A stretch of DNA of 64,000 bases from Leptodontidium sp. MPI-SDFR-AT-0119 (lineage: Eukaryota; Ascomycota; Leotiomycetes; Helotiales; Leptodontidiaceae), in contig JAHLEZ010000013.1 in assembly GCA_020726505.1 (NCBI GenBank), forward strand, positions 558,001 to 622,000, read 5' to 3'. The first letter of the stretch is position 1, and each line of letters begins with the position of its first letter. The translations under genes were made by a program, and so were the position numbers. The notes under the pieces were generated by a model. It ran no database searches. It was not told the origin of the DNA and was given only the letters and a program-made list of their open reading frames with translations. Below are positions 34,920 to 47,246 of the stretch, one piece after another.

Positions 34920-35305
34920 GTTTTGTTTTGTCTTGTGTTTTGGTTGATTGTTGAAGGCGATGAAAGTGAGAGAGGATCTTGGATTTTGTAAGGTTTATTT
35001 GGGTTTGTGGCGCTTGCTAGGCAGAATTTCGAGTTCAAAATGACTCGAAATTTGTGACGAGGTGGGCTGTGTTATGACAGACGCAATGACAATACTGAAA
35101 AGATGAAAATAAATTATGACTCGAACTCTACTAGCCAAACTATGAAATCGACAATACTAGGGGGACTTTAGGTTGAGAGGAATGAATTTACATCAAGGCT
35201 GTTCAATTCTAGTTTTGCCGAAAATCACTTCTCGAAATTTGATTCCGCAAGTGAAAATCAAGGCGGGTATTACTTGTATGATTGAATTTACAGTACGGTT
35301 CTCAA
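34920..35305. other. Short intergenic region
   Basis: Upstream region of the rhodanese gene and downstream of KRE33; both lie on the minus strand. Nothing further is recognised. Confidence 0.5.
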
Positions 35306-38300
35306 CTACGTACGATCCTTTTTCGACCCCTTTTTCGACTTTTTGTGCGCCTTTTCTCCCATTTCCTTAGCATATATCTCGGCAGCCGTCTCATCGGGTT
35401 TCCTCTTGCCCTTAGCACTCTTTACACTAACCACCGCACCCTTCTTTCCACTCTTCCGTACCTGCTCCTCAGCTGCGGCCCAGCCTGGTGCACCTTCCTC
35501 GATCTCATACTGTTCTAATGGCAAAGCATCGATCAATTCCCTCTGCTTCTCGCGTAGGGCCTTCAGTGCCTCGTCACCACCTTCCTCGAGTTCCTCTTCC
35601 AGCCCAAGCTCCAAAGGCACGAACTTGTCGTCTACAATCTCGTCATCGTGGGCTCCACTTGCGTTCTCTCGGCTTACACCGACATTGTCTCGTTCTGGGA
35701 GCTCCGATTCGTAGGCTCCAGAGACTACATCACTAAAGTGCGAGCTCATCTTGCGTATCGTCTTGATAAACAAGGCAAGCAATTGTGATGACTGTACCTT
35801 CTCAAGCTCCTTCTCCAGCAGGTCGAAATCCTTACTTTGCAGTCCAATGGCAAGAAGTACAGACTGTTGCAAGCCACTAAGGGTGATTTCTGATTTCAGC
35901 GGTCCGATGAAATAGGATTTTGCGAGGTCGGGTACTAGATCCAGAATTACGTGGTAGTCTAGCATGTTGTTTGCGTATGATGCCAGTCGTTTGAGATCCC
36001 ATGGGTTCAGTATTCGGTCAAGATCTTGCTTCGAAAATCGCTGTTGCTGGAGGGATGTGTCGAGTTTTGCTCCCTTGTTAGCCAACTCGTCGATGATGAG
36101 GGCCAGCTCGGAAGGGAACTCCTTGAATTGGTATTGTAAAAGCTTAACAAAACGATGCTGGAAGTCTCGTGAGAATGATCCTAGCCTATTTAAGAGTCAG
36201 CTTTGGTCCGTTGAACCCCAGAAACGTTGCGTGTGGGAGGAGAGCAGAAGCTTACCATGATATGTCTTCACCAGATCCAAGAGCCTTTACCATGACGCAA
36301 GTATGCTCGCCTGTTAAATCATTTGCAGTCTGCCTTAAGTAGAGCGGAGCAAAAGCGGCTTGGCCCCAGAATTTGAGCAATGGCTTGGTCAGGCCATAGC
36401 TTACACCCACATAGTCAAGCTTCTCAGGTCGACGCTCAGACAGTTTGGAGAACAGAGGTGGCATCTTCTTGAAATCTCTGACCTTGATATTGTCATCCAG
36501 TAGCGAAGAGTTCGCCAACTCCTCATCGGTCACCCTAGTTATAGTCTCTTCGACGTATGCTGTAGCATCCTCCGAGAGATTGGCAAATTTGCCCTCGTAG
36601 AAATCGACAAGTAGCTCGAGAGCCTTCTTGCCATATCCCATCCTGACATAGTTCGGGTTCGTAGCTATCCTCACAATACGAGCACCAGAGAGTCCTGCAA
36701 ATTCATCGTCCTGGAATTGCTGACTGACGATCCACGGAATGAGATCTCCTGCGGCTCTCTTTCCTCTACTTAGACTGTTCGCAACGCTCTCTTTGCTAAT
36801 TCGCCCTTCGAGAGCAACTTGAATGACACACAGTGGTTCCGGCAAACGCTTGCTATTTTCGGAAACCGGGGGTATAAGTACAAAGAGCTGATGTGCTGGG
36901 GCGTCACTCATCAACTGAAGATCGTCGGGCGAGTTTTTGTAGTGACTCGCGACGTAGAGAGCAACCATTTGCTGCAAGAACTTTTCGGAGACATCGTGGA
37001 AGGAAAAGAGAGTATCGCGATTGACAAGAACCAGCTCGCAATCAGATGGATGAGGGTATCCCACATTTCTTAGGGAACTCAGGGTTGCATCAAGACCTAG
37101 ATGTGAAGTTAGTGAACTGTCCCCAATTGGGGTCCGGAGTTTTCGAGACGTCAACCGGTGTGCATATATAGACTTACAGAGTACCGTATTGAGCCATTTC
37201 TCAACAGTATCGCCTTCTGCATATCGAATTGGCTCCTTGAGGGATACTTCTCGCAATGAGCGACCGCCTGTGAATGTGCTCTGAACCTTGGCAGCCTTTC
37301 CAGTTGATCGGTCAGCTAGCTGTGCATCTTCTGCGCCGTTGGCTTTGGCACCGCTCGATTGTTGTCGAAGCTGCTCTATCAGCTTCAGAGATAACGATCT
37401 GCCTGTACCTTCATATCCGTTTATTGTGGATGCCATGAACACCAAATATGGGCCGATCAATTTCCGTACAAGAGGGAGAGGAATGGCAGCAGCCTCATCA
37501 ATAACCAAAAGTTCAGCTTGTCCAAGCACATGCGCATCCTGGGGCTTGATATACTGGATCGTTTGCCGATGCTGTCGGTGTATGTTTACTCGCACAATAG
37601 CCTTCTTGAAGTCTGGATTCGTAGATTGGACAATGGAGTAGTCTTCGTGATCCAGATATCCAAGAGCGTCAAAGCCTTTGAATATGAATTCGAACAGAGT
37701 CTTCAAGTTCTCTGGGCTGGGGGATGTGATGAAAATATTGCTATATCCATGCGCAACGGCTGCAGCTACAGCTACACCCAGAGCAGCTGACTTTCCTCGT
37801 CCTCTGGCGGCTGTCAGAGTTACAGTGCTTCGCAGGGTCTTTTCCGCAATGGCGTCCACGAAGGTAAGCAATGCCTTTGCTTGGTCAACAGTTTTTGCCA
37901 GCGTGACCAGGGGCCCAACAGAGGGTGTATCTTGAAGCGCCTCTTTCATATTTTCCAATTCTATCTGGGATTTGCTCTTTGGCTCATCAAGATCCGGAGG
38001 TGGCAGCGCAGTGACGTTCTTGCCACCAGAAATCGGTAAAACATTCATCTCATCATCTATGACAAGACAGGATTCGCATTTCCCCAGTGAAAGTATGAAT
38101 CTCTCGTTGAATCTGGCTGTGACATCGTCGTGTGCCTCTGTTCGATACCGCGAGTGGACATCCATGGATAGAGTATACAGCTGCTTGAGACTGGACATTC
38201 CCTTCAGCAGAAGTACCACCAGTCCTCCACCCTCCACCGTCTCAATTGTTCTGGCGAGGAGATTTGGCGTAATAGCTTCAAAGTCTTGTAAAATACACAT

Positions 38301-38812
38301 TCCGTATGTGTTTCCCAAGATTTTTTCGGTCTCCTTGTAGTAGGTGTATCGGATGTTGTGTAACGAAACGAAGAGTTCGAATGGGTCCTCAGCATTTGCC
38401 TCTCGAATTCCTCTCTTGACTTCCTTCTTGATTTTATTTTCCCTCTTCTTGCGATGACTTAGACCTGTTAGCTACCTGCCACGACCAAACTTCTCCGAAA
38501 AAATGGCATTGAATCAACTATGATTCAGTGTCGCCGGGAAATTTTCGCATACCTCGTAAATCCAAGCAGGTCCTTTTTGTATGCCCACAACACCGACTTA
38601 TTCTGCTTCATATCCCTCTGCGACATGATATAGTGCAAATTCACTATGATATCCTTCGACCGATCTCCCACCACCACGAAAAAGCTGCGCTTCTTTTCTT
38701 GCATGCCATTGTGAATGAGCGCTCCAATGCGCGAGTCGCTGAAGAAAGATTAGCCATTGGTATATTTTCAAAGTCAGGAAGTTTCTCAAGCTTACATAGC
38801 TTTCTTCACCAT
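35306..38812 (-). CDS. KRE33: RNA cytidine acetyltransferase Kre33/NAT10
   Basis: Makes N4-acetylcytidine in 18S rRNA and, with Tan1, in tRNA-Leu and tRNA-Ser; nucleolar. Five exons, 38812-38796, 38739-38553, 38457-37178, 37096-36256 and 36184-35306, give 1067 residues (yeast 1056). The N-terminus MVKKAIDSRIGALIHNGMQE is diagnostic. DUF1726 follows, with LRYTYYKETEKILGNTYGMC-like sequence. The helicase-like part has a Walker A at about 286 (ARGRGKSAALG) and LLVIDEAAAIPLPLV. The GNAT part reads RIVRIATNPNYVRMGYGKKA. The C-terminal tRNA-binding region ends in a Lys-rich nucleolar tail (KAHKKSKKGSKKDRT). The first coding exon is only 17 nt. The third intron (37097-37177, 81 nt) is in frame and stop free. 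Its removal restores the conserved LLCLDATLSSLRN-type sequence. Confidence 0.96.
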
Positions 38813-39214
38813 GTTGCGGGATGGTACAGAAATCTTATGGTCTGGCACAATGTTGGAGAGCTGATGATGTTGCTGGCCGTTTGGGTGAACTTTTTTTTTA
38901 TCGTGAGCTTCGATTGAGCTAGCGCACCGATAACACAAGGCTGACTGGCACTAATGCCCGATTGGCTCATACTTGATCAGCCTCTCAGCCTCGTCCTGCT
39001 CCAACATTGTACTTGTAATTGATATTCTGGAATCTTGGCATAAATCTAATCATTAATACCTGGGTGTAACAATATTGCAAGACACCAATTTGCGCCGCTT
39101 ATTTTTTGTCGCTTCTAAATGCAATTTCTAGATACCGAATTGAGAGATCATTTACTAATTGCATGTAGCTATTTACCTAGCATTTTGAAGGCTTTTCGAT
39201 GATAATAAACGCAT
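38813..39214. other. Intergenic region
   Basis: KRE33 promoter and ERG10 3' flank. AT rich towards 39060-39200. No gene is seen. Confidence 0.5.
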
Positions 39215-40575
<1,361 letters not shown>

Positions 40576-41147
40576 GATGTCGGTTTGATTGGGAAGTATT
40601 TTGAAAGAGGTTCGGGACTTTCAAGAAGAGATGTGAGGATGAAGAGAGAATTAAGGGGGAAGAAGCGGAAGCTAATGTAATCAAAGACAGGGCAAAACAA
40701 CTTTTTGAAGCTCAACAAGAGTTCACCGCCTCCAAATTCTTAGCGCCCTAGGTAGCATTCAGGTACCCGCTCTGCCGCTTTCGGTATCGCTCTCAGCCAC
40801 TCAGAATCTGGATATCAAGTATCTTGAGTTCAAAAGGAAAGACAAAGTATTTGATTCTTTTATGACATTGCATTATGCTCAACATGGGGGGGTTCTGCCG
40901 TAAAAGCAGTCCGTTACCGGAGAGAGTCTTCCAGCTTAGAGGGGAGAGGAGGGGAAGGGATCCACGATTGAAGAGAGGGGCAAGGCTGAGAATCACGTGG
41001 ACACGCTAGTTCAAACTACACGCTACCTGCCTTAGCGTCCGTCTGGCTGAACTTTTTGAAGCTCGTCGTCGCGAGAAGTTGACTGGACGAGGAGAGTCGC
41101 ATTTCCCACCCTCTTCCAGATACCTTCTCTCTGCATATCTGCCCAGC
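40576..41147. promoter_or_regulatory. Divergent promoter of ERG10 and SNU114
   Basis: 572 bases between the two ATGs. Contains ATCACGTGGA at about 40992-41001, an E-box like those near the other splicing genes, and a purine-rich stretch around 40940-40985. Confidence 0.45.
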
Positions 41148-44100
41148 ATGGATGACCTTTATGATGAGTATGGAATAATCCTGTATATCCTGCGCGGCTC
41201 TGCGACTAACAATTCACAGGTTTGGTAACTTCATTGGTGAAGCTGAAGAATCAGAAGACGATAGTCAACATGGAGTTGATGCCGGCGCCTACGTGTACGA
41301 TGAGGACTATCCAGAGGAGGAGCCAGAAGTTACAGGCCAGGAGCTGATGGAGGTCGATGGTGGGTTGCAGACAGCTAGTATGGAACAAGTATAAGACTAA
41401 CACATCGAAGATGAAGGACCATCGAATGCCGTCATATTGCACGAGGACAAGCAGTACTACCCCACCGCACAGCAGGTATACGGAGAAGATGTTGAGACTA
41501 TGGTGCAGGAGGAGGATGCGCAGCCTCTGACACAACCTATCATTGCACCTGTGGAACAAAAGAAGTTCACCATACAGGAAGCAGACCTTCCCCCAGTGTT
41601 CTTCGAACGGAGCTTTATGACGGATCTTATGAACTATCCGGATCAAATCCGGAATATTGCTTTTGCAGGGCATCTTCATCATGGGAAAACCGCATTGATG
41701 GATATGTTGGTTCTGGAGACTCATGACATCACTGAACGACTCGAGAAGAAGACTGGGAAGAAGAGGGATGAACAATTGAGGTACACCGATGTACATGTTC
41801 TGGAGCGGGATCGAGGAATCTCGATAAAATCGGCCCCCATGAGTTTAGTACTGCAAAACACCGCAGGCAAATCCCACCTCCTGAATATCCTCGACACCCC
41901 AGGCCATGTCAATTTTGTGGACGAAGTTGCGTCCTCGTTACGGCTTGTCGATGGCGTAGTTCTAGTTGTCGATGTTGTGGAAGGCGTGCAGGTGAATACC
42001 GAGCAAATCATCAAGCATGCGGTTCTTGAAGGCCTACCCCTCACTCTCGTGGTAAACAAGATGGACCGACTAATATTGGAATTAAAACTTCCACCAACCG
42101 ATGCCTACTTCAAGCTCAAGCACGTTATTGAAGAGGTCAATACCGTCATTGAGAACACCCTTCCAGGACAAGGGGAAAAGAGACGGCTAAGTCCCGAAAA
42201 GGGCAATGTGCTTTTTGCGTGCAGCAGTATGGGCTGGTGCTTTACTTTACAATCATTTGCAAAAATGTATGCAGAGAACTTTCCACCAAAGACCAAAGGA
42301 TCGCCAGGAATCAACGTCCCGGAGTTTGCTCGACGCCTTTGGGGAGACATCTTTTACAATCCCCGGAAGCGATCATTCACCCGCAAAGCCGTTGAGGAGG
42401 GAGCTAAGCGTTCTTTCGTCAACTTCATTCTTGAGCCGATTTACAAATTGTACTCGCATACTATCAGTGAGAGCCCTGAAGACCTCAAAGATACCCTGGC
42501 AACACTAGGCATAACCCTCAAGCCGTCTCAATACAAAACCGACGCGAATGTTCTTCTCAAACTTGTTTGCGAGAAGTTCTTCGGGGGATCAAATGGATTC
42601 GTCGATATGGTGGTTGAGCATGTTCCTTCACCAGTTGAAGCGGCGGAGGACAAAGTCCAACGTTATTACACTGGACCTCTGGACACCAAAGTTGCGACTG
42701 CTATGAAAGAATGTAGCCAAGATGGTCCCTTGGTCATTCAGATCTCGAAGCTGTTCAACACAAGTGACGCCAAAGGCTTTCATTCGTTTGGGCGGGTGAT
42801 GAGCGGAACGGCCACACCTAGTTCTCAAGTCAGAGTTCTGGGAGAAGGTTACTCTATTGATGACGAAGAGGATATGAGTATGGCAACAATTTCAGATGTA
42901 TGGATCGCTGAATCACGGTACAGCATTCCCACAGATGGCGTGCCGGCTGGAAACTGGGTTTTGTTGGGAGGTGTGGACAATTCCATTGTCAAATCAGCGA
43001 CTTTGGTTCCTCCCGTCTTACCTGACGGAGAGGATGCCTATATTTTCAAACCTATCACGCATTTCACCGAATCGGTCTTCAAAGTGGCCGTGGAACCTAT
43101 CAACCCTTCGGAGCTCCCGAAGATGCTCGACGGCCTCAGAAAGATCAACAAGAGCTATCCATTGATTACAACCAAAGTCGAGGAATCTGGCGAACATGTC
43201 ATTCTCGGGACAGGAGAGCTGTACATGGACTGTGTTCTGCATGATCTCCGCCGATTGTACGCTGAGATGGAGATTAAAGTTTCCGATCCGGTAACGCGCT
43301 TCTGTGAGACGGTTGTGGAGCAATCAGCCATCAAGTGCTACGCTCAAACGCCAAACAAAAGGAACAAGATCACAATGATTGCCGAACCTTTGGACCAGGG
43401 TATCGCTGAGGACATCGAGAGCGGCAAAGTCAGCATCAAGAGTCCCAATAAGGTCATCGGGAAATTTTTCGAAGAGAACTACGGGTGGGATTTACTTGCC
43501 TCGAGAAATATCTGGGCATTTGGACCCGATGACTTGGGACCCAATATCTTACAGAATGACACGCTACCATCTGAGGTGAGTTTTCGCAGGTTTCCGCCAC
43601 CGACGTATTCGGCCCTTTTTGCTGACATTTGACTAGGTTGACAGAAGACTCTTGCAAAGCGTAAGAGACACAATTCGTCAAGGCTTCAGTTGGGCAACAC
43701 GAGAAGGTCCTTTGTGCGAAGAACGTGAGTTTTTTCCAATCCCCAGATTTATCTTTCCGTTCTCCCAGTGCTTCTACAACTGCCAAGTTCCAAGAGTGGT
43801 AGTGGAAGTTGTTGGTCACTAAAACCGATTTGAATTGTATCTGACACCCCTTGTAGCAATTCGGAATGGTAGGTTCAAAATCATGGAGGTAACACTGGCT
43901 ACCGAAGCGATCTTCCGGGGAGGCGGCCAGATCATCCCCACTTCCCGACGCGCCTGCTACTCTTCTTTCTTAATGGCCTCTCCACGACTTATGGAGCCTG
44001 TCTACTCCTGCTCCATGACTGGACCTGCAGACTCGGTCACATCGCTTTACACTGTACTTGCTCGCCGCCGAGGGCACGTCCTTTCTGATGGACCAATTGC

Positions 44101-44419
44101 CGGTACACCGTTGTACCGTGTCAGCGGACTCATTCCAGTCATTGACTCGTTCGGCTTTGAAACAGATCTCCGTATTCATACACAGGGCCAGGCCACTGTC
44201 AGCTTGGTGTTTGACCGGTGGAGTATTGTACCTGGAGACCCGCTCGATAAGGATGTAATCTTGAGACCGTTGGAGCCTGCAAGTGCTCAAGCAACTGCGA
44301 GAGACTTCGTCCTGAAAACAAGGAGGCGCAAGGGATTGAGCGAAGACGTTAGCGTGGCCAAGTTCCTCGAGCCTGAGTTGTTCTCAAGCTTGAAGGAAAG
44401 TGGAGTCCTTGGAGATTGA
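41148..44419 (+). CDS. SNU114: U5 snRNP GTPase Snu114 (EFTUD2)
   Basis: EF-2-like GTPase of the U5 snRNP that governs Brr2 and Prp8 during spliceosome activation and disassembly. Five exons, 41148-41167, 41220-41359, 41411-43575, 43637-43724 and 43857-44419, give 991 residues. The acidic N-terminus, [17 protein letters not shown], followed by [12 protein letters not shown], is specific to Snu114. GTPase motifs: G1 AGHLHHGKT (about 139-147), G2 region [10 protein letters not shown]3 DTPGHVNF, G4 NKMDRL. EF-2-like domains III-V follow, with [32 protein letters not shown] and HRVSGL-type segments near the end. The first exon of 20 nt is confirmed by the MDDLYDEFGNF junction. It faces away from ERG10. 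Confidence 0.96.
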
Positions 44420-46377
44420 TGGGGGAGGGTCGAACAAAAGTGCAAAGATGAATCTTGGAGTTGGCATGGGCATGGGCATCTCTTGAACCTTGAGATAATA
44501 TGGGGCATTTGAGGTGAATTGGCGTTCAGAGCATAATAGCTGTAGCATAGCCCTAGAGCACTTTCCAATGTACAAACGAGCCCAGATTTGATGGCATTGG
44601 ATGTCCTTCCACACCACCACCAATGTTTCCTTGAAATGTCCTGCACGTACAGACCACCGCTTCGTGCAATTGGTCCCCCTTTCTGCATAGCGGGATATCC
44701 GATGTAGCCGAGCCCGTTTGCTTGTACATACAGCACTAGCTCAAGTACATGTGCATGTTCTATGGAACAACCCCCAACTTTTAGCCAGAGAAATGGGCCA
44801 CCGATATTAACATACATACTTTTTGCATCTAATAGCTTTCAATAGCGCTCACCCATTCGCGAAAACCTTCCATTGGTTCGCATAGTGAGTGAGCATCATC
44901 ACCAAGAAACGCCCCGCCACGTAATTCAAAGCTCTCTTAAAATGACACATATCCCCGAAAAACCGGAACGAGACAACGAAACAAGAAGCAAGCATGAAGA
45001 AGATCAATTCCTTCCATTCAGGGAAGACAGATTAACGAGGAAGTATCTTTCCAGAAGGAGAAATAGAACGTCGCAAGAACGAGATGAGATGGAGATGAGA
45101 TGATGACGCCGATGTTTCCTGCCGTCCGTCCTTGCGAAAGGAGAATTATGCTTATCTTTACTCGCAAGGGTTTCTTTCCTTTTGTTCGCCGTTCCGTTCC
45201 TCCCACGTTCGTTCGTTCAAGCCCGTTCCCCACCCAGCCTGCCTTTACACTTCTGAAGTCGGTCCGGCCGCGCCCCTCCCCCCCTTTCTGCCGTTCGCTG
45301 AGCTTCCCGAATGGCTCTATATATCGTGGAGTATAGGCGGGGGGACCAACCTTGTTTTTATCGATTTTGCCCGTCTCCACTTGGCCGCGTCAGTTAACTG
45401 GGGAGGTTGGAGGTGGGCAAGTGACGCCTTTGAATCACCGAGGTACCCTTTTTCAAAAAACTTGACAGGACAGGGGTCTCGGGGAGAAGGGGGAAGCTCG
45501 ACCTGCTTGATAATGGAAAAGAGCATGGAGGGGGGAGGGGTGGAGGGGCAGGTGGATTAGCGAAGGGGGGGGGGGGGGGGAAAGGAAGAACGTTTTTGCC
45601 GGTCGATTCTCCCAAGATTACCTTACGTTAGTGAAGTGGTCGTTCACTTTTTATTTTCCTGTGAATTTTTTGTGTGCTCATTGGATCAGAGGGTTGGTGA
45701 GCATAAACCGACCAATGGTCCTCCCGTCGTGGGCTTCGTGGGAGAGCAGGGTTTAGGATTCTTTGGGACACCGCAGTGAGCTCAACGGAAACCATGCCAT
45801 GTTGTTCCATTTTCAAGCTTGGAGACGATGGTGGGGCAGGACTGCAGAACTGCAGAACTGCAGCGGCATGAATGGGGATCATGGGAGGAGGAAAAGAGGC
45901 TTGGGGTCTGGGTTTGGTTTTCTTTGATTGGGTGGCTGGTACGGCAGGCACTGCGAAGTGCTTGTTGATTGGGCGGGCAGAGGAGAACTCGCTTCCTGAG
46001 ATGCTGCCCAGAAATGCATTCAGGGGTGCGGTGCCGGTCAGGGTGATCGACGATGATGAGAGAAGCTCCAAGGGAAGTGTGACCGGTGGCGAGGTTGCAG
46101 ATGGCAGGGAGGACTGGACTGCGCGACTAACAAGTGAGCTGCAGCTGGCGATTGCCGCAATTCCAAGGGTTGGAAAAAGACAAGGGACCCTTGAGGGGGG
46201 GCTATATAATGCGTTCATATTATTTTGACCCACGCGAAATGGCCCCTGCAAGTGTCAGTCAATAACCAATTTGATCATTGCCCTTTTGGAAATTAGAAGT
46301 GTGGAGTAACATGCGCGCGCTTGTGTGGAAGTATGGATGCTATGTACACCAGGAGACCCGTGCGACTGGAAGTCATA
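44420..46377. other. Intergenic region with a G16 tract
   Basis: Two kilobases between SNU114 and CIA2, which converge. Pyrimidine-rich sequence around 45170-45300 and a homopurine stretch around 45470-45600 that includes 16 consecutive G at 45565-45580. A minus-strand open frame at 45628-46217 is low complexity and not accepted as a gene. A TATATAA on the plus strand near 46202 has no obvious gene after it. Confidence 0.4.
45565..45580 (+). repeat. Poly-G tract of 16 bases
   Basis: Sixteen consecutive G within a longer purine-rich strand. Length in assemblies is unreliable. Such a tract could form a G-quadruplex. Confidence 0.7.
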
Positions 46378-47246
46378 TTATGTTTCCATGCAAGGCTTCA
46401 TCATCTTCTTCAATATTCCCATGAGATTGTCGTTCTCTAATGCAGCAGCAACTCGCTCCTTGTCAGCCAGCTGCTTGTTGACTTCGTCTGCTTGGCTATG
46501 CGTGCCCTCCTTGATCTTCACTTCGACCCGGTAACTTGGAGGCAAAGCTTGTTCCAAACGAACCCGAACGCCAAGGCCGATAACCGTCGCAAGTGAGCAA
46601 TGCGTTACCGTGGGGGTGAGTTCCACGAGGACGCGTGACAAAGCTGCGGGATTCGTAAGATCTGGAGGAGAGATGAGGTGGACGTCTTGAAGCTTCACCA
46701 CGCCCAGGGACTCCAATGAGAGCGGGTGTTCTGGGTCTGATATCGGCGCAATGAGGTCTATGAAACGTCAGTCGTCAGACCGTCCGAAGGTACACTGGGG
46801 TTCTCCAGATTTCCAGCAATAGACTTTTAACGGGAAAACATCGATAGACCAAACTTTAAATGCAAAGTTCGATGGCTCAAAATAGAGATCGGAGCCGCGA
46901 GGCCTCGCACCGACGAAGGCAATATCGGGGTCTTTTGCTGCATGACTTCTGAACAACATGGAGAGACTTTTGACATCGGAAACAAAGAGACCATCATTAT
47001 CTGTCACGGAAAGAACTTACCGTATATTTCTTGTTCGTCGATTGGCTCGACGCTGGAATCATCGGAATCGGTGTCTGAGAAGTCTGACATGTAAAACGGA
47101 TCCAAGGCGTAACTTGGCTTCGCCATCAAGAGTTCCCGGATGCCGCTCCTCTTGCATCCATCTCCTCTGTTCCTGCGTCTCTGTCTGTGCGTAGCAAGTT
47201 CGGACTCGCTCAATATTGTGGGATTGGCATTGTCGAGTGTCGCCAT
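46378..47246 (-). CDS. CIA2: MIP18-family cytosolic Fe-S targeting factor Cia2
   Basis: Cia2 (MIP18/FAM96) is part of the CIA targeting complex with Cia1 and Met18. The complex hands Fe-S clusters to cytosolic and nuclear apoproteins such as DNA polymerases and helicases. Two exons, 47246-47021 and 46757-46378, give 201 residues. Exon 1 starts MATLDNANPTIL and ends with the acidic EPIDEQEIY. Exon 2 begins DLIAPISDPEHPLSLESLGVV. It carries the reactive cysteine in VTHCSLATVIGL, and the diagnostic GTHSQADEVNKQLADKERVA followed by ALENDNLM. The intron (46758-47020, 263 bases) is the longest in a coding region here. About 240 bases of it are stop free on the gene strand in one frame. Confidence 0.93.

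Noticed and set aside
45628..46251. A 207-codon minus-strand open frame
   Set aside because: Low-complexity Ser/Pro-rich translation, no family resemblance, and no splice or promoter support. Kept as intergenic.
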